From assembly GCF_030433715.1 (NCBI RefSeq), contig NZ_JAROCC010000013.1, forward strand, positions 1-64,000: a stretch of 64,000 nt of DNA, written 5' to 3'. Of the stretch, positions 53,072 through 61,762 are shown piece after piece (position 1 is the first letter of the stretch; every line of letters starts with the position of its first letter). The position numbers were made by a program, and so were the translations under genes. Origin of the DNA: Sporosarcina highlanderae (lineage in GTDB: Bacteria > Bacillota > Bacilli > Bacillales_A > Planococcaceae). The notes beneath the pieces are model-generated. The model did no database searches. It worked only from the letters and a program-made list of their open reading frames with translations, and was not told where the DNA came from.

Positions 53072-53235
53072 GAAAATAAAACCCTTCATGCCAAAAATGG
53101 ACAGAAGGGTTGTGTTGGTTAGCTAATGGTTTCCTCCGTCCCTGTCTTTCGCAAGATCAAGGCAGATGCTATTGAATTGGGTGTTTCCTTTTTCTTACAG
53201 GTGCAGTTCCGATTGATACTGCCCTTCGCCATTAC
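53072..53235 (-). promoter_or_regulatory. Structured panB leader with terminator (candidate attenuator/riboregulator)
   Basis: Minus-strand leader of about 160 nt from an extended -10 promoter (TGCTATAGT near 53233-53241) to a terminator-like hairpin: AACCCTTC / GAAGGGTT arms (53104-53111 with 53080-53087) with an inner CCA/TGG pairing, then TTTTATTTTC. A GAAGGG near the 5' end (plus 53222-53227) can pair with the terminator's 5' arm and act as antiterminator. Two AGGAAAC segments recur in the leader. A Pan-type RNA motif is known upstream of panB in Bacillales; whether this is that motif is unverified. Confidence 0.55.
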
Positions 53236-53296
53236 TATAGCAAATATAGCTATGTTTGTATATATTCTATTTTAAGTGAATTTGCATTCAAAAAAA

Positions 53297-53331
53297 CAGG
53301 CAAAGGAAAACGCAATGTCTTCCCTTGCCTG
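53297..53331 (-). terminator. Terminator of birA operon
   Basis: Stem CAGGCAAAGGAAAA paired with TTCCCTTGCCTG and followed on the minus strand by TTTTTTTGAATG. It begins just after the birA stop and ends the bshA-cca-birA transcript before the pan genes. Confidence 0.9.
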
Positions 53332-53334
53332 CTG

Positions 53335-54315
53335 CTACTGTATCTGTATATCCGCCGAATAAATCCCTCTCACTGACCCATCATCCAATTGAAGTTCCAA
53401 CAAACCTTCATCGGAAATACCTAATGCCGTTCCTTCAATCGTTTCGTTCAACATTACAGCGCGAATCCGTTTACCGGCTGTGTTAGAATACCCTTCCCAT
53501 AACAGCTTGATCGGTCCGAAGCCGTGTTTTTCATACATTTTTGTATACTGTTCCAAATACCCTAAGATGCTGGTGATGAGTTTTGCACGGTCGATGTGCT
53601 GACCTGTTGCAATTTTCAACGATGTTGCAATCGATTGAAGTTCGTCTGGAAAATCGTCTTCTTCCTGATTGACGTTCATTCCTATCCCGATAATGATTGC
53701 CTTTACACGATCGGGATCTGCTTGCAATTCGGTTAGGATTCCCGTCATTTTTTTACCGTTTATCAATATATCATTGGGCCATTTAATTGTAGCTTCAATA
53801 CCTGTGACTTCTTCGATAGCGCGGACAATTGCCACTGCTGCGACTAACGTCATTTGCGGTGCTTGCTGCGGCGTTAGTGTAGGCCGGATGACCAAACTCA
53901 TCCAGATCCCTTTGCGTGCAGTTGAAGACCATGGTCGGTATAGTCTTCCCCGGCCTGCGGTCTGCTCTTCCGCGACTATCAGGGTCCCGTCAGGAACTCC
54001 TGCTTGCGCGGCGTCATGCGCTATCGGTTGAGTGGATTCTACGCTCTCGTAATAGTCAACACTTCTGCCGTAAGCCGATGTTTCAAGGTGGTTTAGGATA
54101 TTGGCTGAATTTACCCGATCCGGTGAAGTAATAAGTGCGTATCCCCTTTTACGAATTGAAGTGATTTCATAGCCTTCCTCTTCAAATTCTTTAATGTATT
54201 TCCAAATGGCTGTCCTTGATAAGCCGTATTCATCCGCAAATTCCTGGCCGGAAACGGGTTGGCCTTCTGCTTCAAAAAGCCTTTTCAGTAATTCATTCTT
54301 GACGTTCGTATTCAT
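53335..54315 (-). CDS. birA: Biotin-protein ligase / biotin repressor BirA, 326 aa
   Basis: Bifunctional: N-terminal winged helix (residues 5-55: GQPVSGQEFADEYGLSRTAIWKYIKEFEEEGYEI) for operator binding and a catalytic biotinyl-5'-AMP ligase domain with AEEQTAGRGRLYRPWSS (near 118) and IKWPNDILINGKKMTGIL (near 182). The C-terminal SH3-like part is present. Full length. It overlaps cca by 23 bp, so the genes are transcribed together. Biotin operon genes are not in the window. Confidence 0.96.
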   Translation of the reverse strand: MNTNVKNELLKRLFEAEGQPVSGQEFADEYGLSRTAIWKYIKEFEEEGYEITSIRKRGYALITSPDRVNSANILNHLETSAYGRSVDYYESVESTQPIAHDAAQAGVPDGTLIVAEEQTAGRGRLYRPWSSTARKGIWMSLVIRPTLTPQQAPQMTLVAAVAIVRAIEEVTGIEATIKWPNDILINGKKMTGILTELQADPDRVKAIIIGIGMNVNQEEDDFPDELQSIATSLKIATGQHIDRAKLITSILGYLEQYTKMYEKHGFGPIKLLWEGYSNTAGKRIRAVMLNETIEGTALGISDEGLLELQLDDGSVRGIYSADIQIQ

Positions 54316-55480
54316 TATGAAACCATTCCTTTATCTTTTCCATGTCATTTGGACATTTTCGATAGAGAACCGCCTCTTCTATTTTATCCATCCATTCGCC
54401 GAGCCATCTTCCACCTCTTTGCCCGGTCCATGCCATAAGGTCCCTGCCATCAACTTTCAGGTCGTCCCTTGATTTGATTGGCAATTCTTTATGCTTTTCG
54501 TATATTTCTTCCTCAGTAATTCCTAAGAGTGAAGGATGAATAGCTTGCCACAATTTTTCCGTTGCAATTAAAACTTCAAGATCAAAACGATAATAATGTT
54601 CTGTTGTAAATCGTCCTGCCTGTCTATTTTTGAATGCCTTTTGAACTGCAGATAAAAAATCCTTTTCCCGATTGGACAATTTATAGGCATTAGCAATTTC
54701 AATAGCAGTAAAGTGGCCACTCAGCAGTAAAGCAGACCAACCTTGCAAAGCAGATGTAAAGGGGGCGCAAGCAGATAATAGTTGAACATCTTCCGGAAAT
54801 TTTGGTAGATGCTTTGATAAGTTAGACTCCACTATATAACTCAAAGCTTTTTGCGGTTCTGTCCCCATCCATAACTTGTCCATCTCAACTTTAATCCGTT
54901 CTACTGATACGTGGCGAATCGATTCTGCATTTCCATTGATTGCTTTGAGTGTGCTTTCCTCAATTTCAAAGCCCAATACGGAAGAAAAGCGTACAGCACG
55001 CACCATACGCAGGGCATCCTCTTCAAAACGATCGCTTGCATTGCCTACTGACCGTATCATACGTTTTTCAAGGTCTTCCCTTCCCCCGAACGGATCGACC
55101 AGTTCTCCTTCAAGGGTTAATGCGAGGGCGTTGATAGTAAAATCACGCCGCTGTAAGTCTTCCTTCAATGATTTGACGAATCTAACTTCATCGGGTCTTC
55201 GATGGTCGGTATATGTACTTTCTGTTCGATACGTCGTTACTTCAATCGGCTCATGATCCATCATAACAAGTACTGTTCCATGAGCAATACCGACATCTAT
55301 CGTGTGCGGGAAGACGCTTTTCACTTCATCTGGAGATGCCGATGTTGCAATATCAATGTCTGAAGCATTCTTCCCCAATAGATAATCCCTTATAGAACCG
55401 CCGACAAAGACTGCTTCATGTCCGGCGTCCTCCAATTGCTGTATGACTTTTCGACTTTTAACTGTACCGAATGCATTCAT
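54293..55480 (-). CDS. cca: CCA tRNA nucleotidyltransferase, 395 aa
   Basis: Adds the CCA end to tRNAs. The nucleotidyltransferase head has VGGSIRDYLLGKNASDIDIATS (residues 22-43) with the catalytic DxD, then RRDFTINALAL (near 112) and DRFEEDALRMVRAVRFSS (near 155). The C-terminal helical tail ends WFHNEYERQE. Class II, about 395 aa, normal for Bacillales. It overlaps bshA (4 bp) and birA (23 bp). Confidence 0.96.
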   Translation of the reverse strand: MNAFGTVKSRKVIQQLEDAGHEAVFVGGSIRDYLLGKNASDIDIATSASPDEVKSVFPHTIDVGIAHGTVLVMMDHEPIEVTTYRTESTYTDHRRPDEVRFVKSLKEDLQRRDFTINALALTLEGELVDPFGGREDLEKRMIRSVGNASDRFEEDALRMVRAVRFSSVLGFEIEESTLKAINGNAESIRHVSVERIKVEMDKLWMGTEPQKALSYIVESNLSKHLPKFPEDVQLLSACAPFTSALQGWSALLLSGHFTAIEIANAYKLSNREKDFLSAVQKAFKNRQAGRFTTEHYYRFDLEVLIATEKLWQAIHPSLLGITEEEIYEKHKELPIKSRDDLKVDGRDLMAWTGQRGGRWLGEWMDKIEEAVLYRKCPNDMEKIKEWFHNEYERQE

Positions 55481-56613
55481 TCCTTCGATCCCGCCACTTT
55501 GTAATAAAGTTTCTCGTACTGATTAACAATGGACGTTGAATCGAATTTTTCATGCACTGTACGCAAGGCATTTTCCCGGAATAGTTTATGTTTAACTGGA
55601 TTTTGCAGTAGCCCAATTGCTTTCTCTGCAGCAGTTTTAACGTCACCCAATTCAACGAGGAAGCCGTTCTCCCCATCCTCAATAACTTCAGGTATGCCAC
55701 CAATATTTGTTGCGATTGCGGGTACTCCACATGCAAAGCCTTCCAACAAGACAAGACCGAAAGCCTCTTTCTCCGACAATAGATACATAAGGTCACTGAT
55801 TGCTAATAATTCCGGAAGGTCGTCACGTTTACCCGTGAAGATGATTTCCTTTTCCAACCCTTCGCGCCTTGCCTTTTCCATCATTTCAATCTTTTCCGGT
55901 CCTGTACCAACTAATACTAATTTCGAATCGATGGTTTGATTGATTATTTTAAAGCTGTCTATTATATCCCCTATTCTTTTCACACTTCTAAAATTGGATA
56001 CATGAATAATGACCTTTTCTTCTTCTTGGATGCCTAATTCCTTTTTAAGCGAACCAGGATTGACTGGCTTGTATTTTTCCTCATCGATGAAGTTATAAAT
56101 CGTTAATATCTCTTTGTCCGGCTCAATCAACGTAAATGTATCTCGGCGTAGGGATTCGGAGACAGCTGTTGTTATATCCGATTTCTCTATTCCATAACGG
56201 ACGGTGTATTTAAGAGCAGGGTCATGTCCAAGCACTGTTACGTCTGTACCGTGCAACGTTGCAATCACGCCAATATCCGATTTTGCCATATCTTTGGCGA
56301 GCGCAGCTGAAATTGCATGCGGTACTGCGTAGTGAACATGTAATAAGTCAAGGTTTTCTTTCTGAATGACATGCGCAATCCGATTTGCGAGGGCGATGTC
56401 ATAAGGTGGATATTTAAATACTGCATAGCCGTCTATTTTCACTTCGTGGAAATGAATATTCGGATGTGCGTCAAGTAAGCGGAACGGTTTTCCAGAAGAG
56501 ATATAGTGCATCTCATGACCTTTCTCCGCCATTTTCATCCCAAGTTCAGTAGCAACAACACCTGAGCCTCCAAGTGATGGGTAACAAATTACACCGACTT
56601 TCAATTTACTCAT
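55477..56613 (-). CDS. bshA: N-acetyl-alpha-D-glucosaminyl L-malate synthase BshA, 378 aa
   Basis: First step of bacillithiol synthesis: a GT4 glycosyltransferase joining UDP-GlcNAc and L-malate. N-terminal CYPSLGGSGVVATELGMKMAE, the acceptor region HVHYAVPHA, sugar-nucleotide motif SEKEAFGLVLLEGFACGVP (E-x7-E, near residue 282) and NIGGIPEVIEDGENGFLV. Full length. In B. subtilis bshB1 and mgsA lie between bshA and dapB, but both are absent here; dapB follows after 22 bp. Confidence 0.96.
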   Translation of the reverse strand: MSKLKVGVICYPSLGGSGVVATELGMKMAEKGHEMHYISSGKPFRLLDAHPNIHFHEVKIDGYAVFKYPPYDIALANRIAHVIQKENLDLLHVHYAVPHAISAALAKDMAKSDIGVIATLHGTDVTVLGHDPALKYTVRYGIEKSDITTAVSESLRRDTFTLIEPDKEILTIYNFIDEEKYKPVNPGSLKKELGIQEEEKVIIHVSNFRSVKRIGDIIDSFKIINQTIDSKLVLVGTGPEKIEMMEKARREGLEKEIIFTGKRDDLPELLAISDLMYLLSEKEAFGLVLLEGFACGVPAIATNIGGIPEVIEDGENGFLVELGDVKTAAEKAIGLLQNPVKHKLFRENALRTVHEKFDSTSIVNQYEKLYYKVAGSKE

Positions 56614-56635
56614 TTAATCACCTCTCATACAAAAG

Positions 56636-57436
56636 TTAATCGATAATATGTTCCAATCCATAAATAAGGTCATTTCGGCCGACAACTTTACGGATCGCCA
56701 TCATGATGCCAGGCATGAAGCTTTTCCGGCTTAATGAATCATGCCGGATCGTCAATAATTCTCCTTCTCCCCCTAAAAGCACTTGTTGGTGTGCAAGTAA
56801 TCCAGGAAGTCGGATGCTATGGATTTTCATGCCTTCCACGTCTCCACCGCGGGCTCCTTCCAGATGGATTTGCTCTTCCGGATGGCCTTGAATATGTGGT
56901 GGTCGATTTTCTTTAATCATTTCGGCTGTTTTAACAGCTGTCCCTGAAGGTGCATCTAATTTTCTATCATGGTGCATCTCAAGGATTTCAACATCACCTA
57001 AATAACGGGCAGCTTGAGCGGCAAATTTCATCATAAGCACCGCACCAATCGAAAAGTTCGGCGCGATGATCCCACCGATTCCCGTAGATTCCACCATCAT
57101 TGAAATCTCATCGAGCTCCTGTTTAGTAAGACCTGATGTTCCGACTACGGGATGGATGCCAAGCTCCAATGCCTCTTTAACATTTTTAAAAACGGCATCC
57201 GGATCAGTCACGTCTAATAGAACAGCCGGTTGATGCTCCGCCACCAAATCAGCGAGTGAGGTATAAATCGGAATCCCATGTTTCCCGTCATTGACGGAAG
57301 AATTATGTAAATGCAACCCACCGTATTTATAATCAAGTGCAGCTACCACTTCCGCATCAATTGCTTCTTCAATCGCTTCAATCGCAGTCGTACCCATTCT
57401 TCCACGGGCCCCAGCTATCGCTACTTTAATTTTCAT
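56636..57436 (-). CDS. dapB: 4-Hydroxy-tetrahydrodipicolinate reductase DapB, 266 aa
   Basis: NAD(P)H-dependent reductase of the diaminopimelate/lysine pathway. Rossmann motif VAIAGARGRMGTTAIEAIEE at the N-terminus, VVGTSGLTKQELDEI (near 105), the active-site His pair and Lys in EMHHDRKLDAPSGTAVKTA (near 158) and the C-terminal SRKSFMPGIMMAIRKV. The ATG at 57436 overlaps the ypjD stop (TGATG) and has AAAGGATG upstream; a TTG one codon earlier is less likely. Confidence 0.97.
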   Translation of the reverse strand: MKIKVAIAGARGRMGTTAIEAIEEAIDAEVVAALDYKYGGLHLHNSSVNDGKHGIPIYTSLADLVAEHQPAVLLDVTDPDAVFKNVKEALELGIHPVVGTSGLTKQELDEISMMVESTGIGGIIAPNFSIGAVLMMKFAAQAARYLGDVEILEMHHDRKLDAPSGTAVKTAEMIKENRPPHIQGHPEEQIHLEGARGGDVEGMKIHSIRLPGLLAHQQVLLGGEGELLTIRHDSLSRKSFMPGIMMAIRKVVGRNDLIYGLEHIID

Positions 57437-57771
57437 CAAATTTCATCCTTTCTCGTCCAGCGGTCAGCATCGCGTTCTTTAAACTTCTTCAAGACGGTTG
57501 ATAATGCTGTTTCCAAATCTATTCCTTGTGAATTTGCAAACGAGATGAGGACAAATAGCAAATCGCCTGTCTCTTCCTCTAAAGAACGGACCTCTTCACT
57601 TTCTTTTTTCTTCTTCATACCATATACATGCTGGACTTCCCTGGATAGTTCCCCTAACTCTTCGGTCAGCCGTGCAATCAGTTCCATTGGAGGGAAATAG
57701 CCCTCTTCAAAACCTGATATATAAGTATGAACCTCTTCCTGTATTTCTTTCATTGTTTTGACTTGTTCCAT
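57436..57771 (-). CDS. ypjD: MazG-like nucleotide pyrophosphohydrolase YpjD, 111 aa
   Basis: Small all-helical MazG-fold enzyme predicted to hydrolyse (d)NTPs to monophosphates. The metal-binding acids are in LTEELGELSREVQHVYG (E-x2-E) and SLEEETGDLLFVLISFANS (E-x2-D), the typical MazG four-acid arrangement. KKFKERDADRW is the C-terminal signature. It precedes dapB as in B. subtilis. Substrate unknown. Confidence 0.92.
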   Translation of the reverse strand: MEQVKTMKEIQEEVHTYISGFEEGYFPPMELIARLTEELGELSREVQHVYGMKKKKESEEVRSLEEETGDLLFVLISFANSQGIDLETALSTVLKKFKERDADRWTRKDEI

Positions 57772-57873
57772 TTGCTCTATTCCCCTTCATTTGTTATCGT
57801 ATTCATTCAGTGTACTATTGTCAAAAATCGGGTATCATTGTCTATGATAGTAGCCTTGAAAGGTGGTCATCTT

Positions 57874-58746
57874 TTGTTTCGCGGAATACGATTCAAAAAC
57901 ATATTTTTCATCATCCTTGGAGCCGCGATATTCAGCTTTGGGCTTGTTCACTTCAATATTCAGCACGAGCTTGCCGAAGGTGGATTTACAGGAATTACGT
58001 TAATTCTTCTATTCGCTTTCAATTGGGACCCAGCCATCATGAATCTTATTTTGAATATCCCGATGTTCATAATTGGATGGAAGCTGTTAGGAAGAAAAGT
58101 ATTCATTTATACAGTGATTGGTACTGTTGCAGTTTCCGTTTTCCTAAAGGTCTTCATGAAATACCAGTACAATATTCACCTTGAAGGTGATATGTTCCTT
58201 GTTGCTTTATTTGCCGGTGTTTTCATCGGTATTGGATTAGGAATCATTTTCCGTTTCGGTGGAACAACTGGCGGTGTAGATATTATCGCACGATTGGCGC
58301 ATAAATACATAGGCTGGAGCATGGGAAAAACAATGTTTATGTTCGATGCATTTGTTATTTTACTTTCTTGGGCGGTTTACTTGGATCATCGCTCCATGAT
58401 GTATACGTTGGTCGCGCTCTTTGTAGGCGCTCGTGTCATCGACTTTGTCCAAGAAGGGGCCTATGCAGCAAGAGGAGCTTTTATCATTTCTGATTCCCAG
58501 GACGCCATCGCTTCCAAGATCACATTGGAAATGGATCGTGGTGTCACTGTTTTTAGAGGCTATGGACATTTTACAAAATCTGACCGCGAGATTCTTTATT
58601 GCGTAGTCGGAAAAAATGAAATCATGAGACTGAAAAATATTGTCACCTCAATTGATCCGCATGCCTTTGTTTCCGTCACAGAAGTCCATGATGTACTTGG
58701 TGAGGGTTTCACTCTTGATGACCAGAAACAGCCATTAGATCATTGA
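57874..58746 (+). CDS. ypjC: YitT/DUF2179 family membrane protein YpjC, 290 aa
   Basis: Five or six membrane segments in residues 10-175 (YitT_membrane domain, e.g. GLVHFNIQHELAEGGFTGITLIL and FRFGGTTGGVDIIARL), then a soluble C-terminal DUF2179 domain (TVFRGYGHFTKSDREILYCVV). I place the start at the TTG at 57874 because AAAGGTGG is correctly spaced and homologs begin with FRGIRFKN; an upstream frame runs back over ypjD. Function unknown. It is the only plus-strand gene in this part and is convergent with the protease gene. Confidence 0.9.
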   Translation: MFRGIRFKNIFFIILGAAIFSFGLVHFNIQHELAEGGFTGITLILLFAFNWDPAIMNLILNIPMFIIGWKLLGRKVFIYTVIGTVAVSVFLKVFMKYQYNIHLEGDMFLVALFAGVFIGIGLGIIFRFGGTTGGVDIIARLAHKYIGWSMGKTMFMFDAFVILLSWAVYLDHRSMMYTLVALFVGARVIDFVQEGAYAARGAFIISDSQDAIASKITLEMDRGVTVFRGYGHFTKSDREILYCVVGKNEIMRLKNIVTSIDPHAFVSVTEVHDVLGEGFTLDDQKQPLDH

Positions 58747-58763
58747 CCCATTCGTAACCATAT

Positions 58764-58793
58764 AAAAAGCCGACCACTGATGGTCGGCTTTTT
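58764..58793. terminator. Bidirectional terminator between ypjC and the metallopeptidase gene
   Basis: Perfect 13-bp stem AAAAAGCCGACCA / TGGTCGGCTTTTT with a CTGA loop. Confidence 0.95.
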
Positions 58794-58794
58794 A

Positions 58795-59472
58795 TTATTC
58801 TTTATTCGTAAAAATCAACAAAAGTCGAACTAGTTCCATCACGGCTACCGCTGTGGCAGCGACATATGTCATTGCTGCAGCGCTTAACACTTTCTTCGCA
58901 TGTGGCTCTTCTTCATTTCTAATGATTCCAAGCTCAACTATTTGATTCATTGCACGGTTGGAGGCATTGAACTCAACCGGCAGCGTTACGATTTGGAATA
59001 GAACACCAACTGCCATAAAAGCGATTCCAAGTCCTAAGATCGGTTTCGCCATTGGGATTGTTAAGAGCATGCCCGCAATGATAAAAATCCATGAAGCATT
59101 TGATGTAATATTGGCTACAGGTGCCAAGCGATGGCGGAAACGCAAGAACGCATACGCTTCAGCGTCTTGGATGGCGTGTCCGACTTCATGTGCTGCAATA
59201 GCAGTGCCTGCAACTGAAGCTTCATGAAAGTTTTGGGACGATAATGCAACCGTCTTTGTTAATGGGTTATAGTGATCACTCAAAAAGCCTTTGCTTTCAA
59301 TGACTTTCACATCTTGCAAACCATTGCGGTCAAGGATCAGACGTGCAACTTGTGCTCCTGTCATTCCTGATGTCGAGCGTACTTTCGCATATTTATTATA
59401 CGTACTTTTCACTTTGGATTGGGCATATAACGGAAGCAACATAATAATACCCAGGTAAATCAAAAAAGACAT
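58795..59472 (-). CDS. Membrane zinc metallopeptidase (YugP-like), 225 aa
   Basis: Neutral zinc metallopeptidase family. HExxH zinc motif in AAHEVGHAIQDAEAYAFLRFR (near residue 98), an N-terminal membrane helix and two or three C-terminal membrane segments. VALSSQNFHEASVAGTAIAAHEVGH is the family hallmark. Substrate unknown. It occupies the place where B. subtilis has ypjB. GGGAGGGGAAACATAA precedes the ATG. Confidence 0.92.
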   Translation of the reverse strand: MSFLIYLGIIMLLPLYAQSKVKSTYNKYAKVRSTSGMTGAQVARLILDRNGLQDVKVIESKGFLSDHYNPLTKTVALSSQNFHEASVAGTAIAAHEVGHAIQDAEAYAFLRFRHRLAPVANITSNASWIFIIAGMLLTIPMAKPILGLGIAFMAVGVLFQIVTLPVEFNASNRAMNQIVELGIIRNEEEPHAKKVLSAAAMTYVAATAVAVMELVRLLLIFTNKE

Positions 59473-59542
59473 TTATGTTTCCCCTCCCTTTCTATCTGAT
59501 TCTATTTTATAATGCTCTTCGAACAACCGCAACTTTTTGCTA

Positions 59543-60148
59543 TTATGCTATAACAGCTTTTCGCTTAATCCTAAATTTCCAAACTACATAAGCTAACAAA
59601 ATACATGCAATGGATAGCCAAAACGTGAAATAGCCAATCTTACTCATATGTTTCATTATATCGTAGTAAATTGGCATTTGGCCAAATACATAGTCGATCA
59701 CATCATTATGCATTGTCCAAATGGCGGCAATTACAATGTGCTTAAACTCAAATTTATACATTCCGCTATAAAGAATTGCTTGCACTGCCATGGCGAAATG
59801 GGAACCGATTAACATCCAACCTTGCCATCCGATTTCCCCCACTTCGTTTAGGGTAAGTAAATTCATCACTACTGCCCATAATCCATATTTAACAAGTGTA
59901 ATAAGGGCCAAAACCTCAAACAGTTTAAAATTCTTGCCGATTAACCATCCAATAATGGCAAGTGAGAAAAACAGGCTCGCTGTAGGACTATCCGGAACGA
60001 ATATCCAGAAAATCGGATCAGTTATTTTTAGTTGCCACATATACCAATCATAACCGTAAACCGTTCCAAAAATATTGACAAACAATAAAATCCATAAGAA
60101 TGATTTATGGGTCAAAATGAGCCATGCCATATTTTTAAGAGAATTCAA
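59543..60148 (-). CDS. ypjA: YpjA-like membrane protein (DUF1405), 201 aa
   Basis: Integral membrane protein with about six hydrophobic segments, matching DUF1405/YpjA in length and in its place downstream of qcrC. Features: WYMWQLKITDPIFWIFVPDSP, KYGLWAVVMNLL and the C-terminal AYVVWKFRIKRK. The start is uncertain: a TTG at 60148 is the best spaced from GGGAGAGAGG; a GTG at 60166 and an ATG at 60130 are alternatives. Function unknown, but it is repeatedly linked to the bc complex. Confidence 0.88.
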   Translation of the reverse strand: MNSLKNMAWLILTHKSFLWILLFVNIFGTVYGYDWYMWQLKITDPIFWIFVPDSPTASLFFSLAIIGWLIGKNFKLFEVLALITLVKYGLWAVVMNLLTLNEVGEIGWQGWMLIGSHFAMAVQAILYSGMYKFEFKHIVIAAIWTMHNDVIDYVFGQMPIYYDIMKHMSKIGYFTFWLSIACILLAYVVWKFRIKRKAVIA

Positions 60149-60206
60149 AGACCTCTCTCCCAACACTAAATTATGTATAAAGTGAAAACTGTATAACTAA
60201 CTTGAG

Positions 60207-60242
60207 TATAGCAAAAAAGAGCCAGTTACCTGACTCTTTTTG
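60207..60242 (-). terminator. Terminator of qcrABC
   Basis: Stem AGCAAAAA-GAGTCAG paired with CTGGCTCTTTTTTGCT and a short loop, T-rich on the minus strand, right after the qcrC stop. Confidence 0.8.
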
Positions 60243-60249
60243 CTGTGAA

Positions 60250-61011
60250 TCATTTCAAGTTTTCAAGGAATTCAGCAAGTACTTGCAAATCCTCTTCCGA
60301 TCCTGTCCACTGATTAGCTGGCATTGTTCCAATACCGTTATGAGCGATATCGATAATTTCATCAGCTGTCAGACCAGTATTACTTAAAGCTGGCCCTAAA
60401 CCGCCTTCGAAGGCTTCACCGTGACAACTGATACATGAGGATCCAGCATAAATCTGATATCCTTCTGACTCAGGGTCAAATTGAACCTCTTCCCTAATTG
60501 CACCTTGTGCTTTCGCTTTTTCCCAGTCATGGTTCGCAACAGACTCGTATGTCAAATAGAAAATTGCTGCGAATGCAAGAAGCATAAAGCCTGTTGGAAG
60601 AGGGCGCTTAAATGGACGGCGCTCTTTTGATGTATCCATGAATGGTACAAGCATCAATGCTCCAACTGCCAATCCAGGGATGACGATAGCTCCGATAACG
60701 TTATATGGTCCGGAAGCAAATTCATACTTTAGTAATTGGTACATGAATAGGAAATACCAGTCTGGAACCGGTATGTACATTGTATCCGTAGGGTCTGCTT
60801 GTCTCTCAAGCGGCGACGGATGGGCAACTGTAATGATTAAATATCCAATAAGGAAGACGGCACCAATCATCCACTCTTTCAAGAGGAAGTTCGGCCAGAA
60901 TGCTTCTGTCTTACCTGGATATTCCGAGTAATCTTTCGGGACGTTCGGCATCTTCCCTTCGGCTTTGATGCGCGAGTCACCAACAAATTTCATGCCTTTT
61001 CCGCGTTGCAT
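60250..61011 (-). CDS. qcrC: Menaquinol-cytochrome c reductase, cytochrome b/c subunit QcrC, 253 aa
   Basis: Fusion typical of Bacillales bc complexes: the N-terminal part corresponds to subunit IV of cytochrome b6f (three membrane helices at about 45-65, 105-125 and 140-158, with DWYFLFMYQLLKY). The C-terminal part is a cytochrome c domain with Cys193-Ile-Ser-Cys196-His197 and the distal Met in GTMPANQW. The c domain should lie outside the membrane, needing CcdA and partners for maturation. Start supported by AAGGAGGGGAC. Confidence 0.97.
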   Translation of the reverse strand: MQRGKGMKFVGDSRIKAEGKMPNVPKDYSEYPGKTEAFWPNFLLKEWMIGAVFLIGYLIITVAHPSPLERQADPTDTMYIPVPDWYFLFMYQLLKYEFASGPYNVIGAIVIPGLAVGALMLVPFMDTSKERRPFKRPLPTGFMLLAFAAIFYLTYESVANHDWEKAKAQGAIREEVQFDPESEGYQIYAGSSCISCHGEAFEGGLGPALSNTGLTADEIIDIAHNGIGTMPANQWTGSEEDLQVLAEFLENLK

Positions 61012-61065
61012 TATGTCCCCTCCTTATTCTAATTTCAGACAATCAACAATAAGTGGATGTTGATC

Positions 61066-61740
61066 TTATAGTGGTCCGGAGATACCTTGTCTTCTGATCA
61101 TGATAAAGTGTGCTGCAAGCAACCCAAGCAAAGCAGCCGGTAGGAAGAATACATGAATCGCGAAGAAACGAGTCAAAGTTTGCGCACCAAGAATTGTAGA
61201 GTCACCTGCAAGAAGGATCTTGATCTGTTCACCGATAAACGGTACAGATGCGGCGATTTCAATACCAACCTTAGTTGCGAACAATGCTTTCATATCCCAT
61301 GGCAATAAGTAACCTGTGAAACCAAGACCTAACATTGTAACGAAGATAAGAACTCCGACAACCCAGTTCAATTCACGAGGTTTTTTATACGAGCCTGTAA
61401 AGAATACACGCAGCGTATGTAGGAACATCATAACAATAACAAGAGACGCTCCCCAGTGGTGCATCCCACGCACAATTTCACCGAATGCCACTTCATTTTG
61501 AAGATAGTAAACGGATTTCCATGCATTTTCAATATCCGGCGTGTAGTACATTGTAAGGAACATACCTGAAAGAATCTGGATGACCGTTACGAAAAACGTC
61601 AAACCACCGAAACAATAGATGAATGCAGAAAAATGATGTGCAGGGTTTACGTGCTCAGGTACTTCATGGTCAGCGATATCCCGCCAAATCGGGGTGATAT
61701 CCAACCGTTCGTCAACCCAATCATAAATTTTATTTAGCAC
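61066..61740 (-). CDS. qcrB: Menaquinol-cytochrome c reductase cytochrome b subunit QcrB, 224 aa
   Basis: b6-type cytochrome with four membrane helices. Haem-ligand histidines are in GMHHWGASLVIVMMFLHTLRVFF (about 92-110) and FFAIHVFFLPAALLGLLAAHFIMIRR (about 190-215). Also ETL-like quinone region replaced by the b6-type GLGFTGYLLPWD. Full length. It lies between qcrA and qcrC with short gaps. Confidence 0.97.
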   Translation of the reverse strand: MLNKIYDWVDERLDITPIWRDIADHEVPEHVNPAHHFSAFIYCFGGLTFFVTVIQILSGMFLTMYYTPDIENAWKSVYYLQNEVAFGEIVRGMHHWGASLVIVMMFLHTLRVFFTGSYKKPRELNWVVGVLIFVTMLGLGFTGYLLPWDMKALFATKVGIEIAASVPFIGEQIKILLAGDSTILGAQTLTRFFAIHVFFLPAALLGLLAAHFIMIRRQGISGPL

Positions 61741-61762
61741 TTCGGTCGTACCCCCTTACATT

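Noticed and set aside
57727-57873. Upstream extension of YpjC to 57727
   Set aside because: It would overlap ypjD on the other strand and adds residues unlike homologs; the TTG at 57874 has a well-spaced ribosome binding site.
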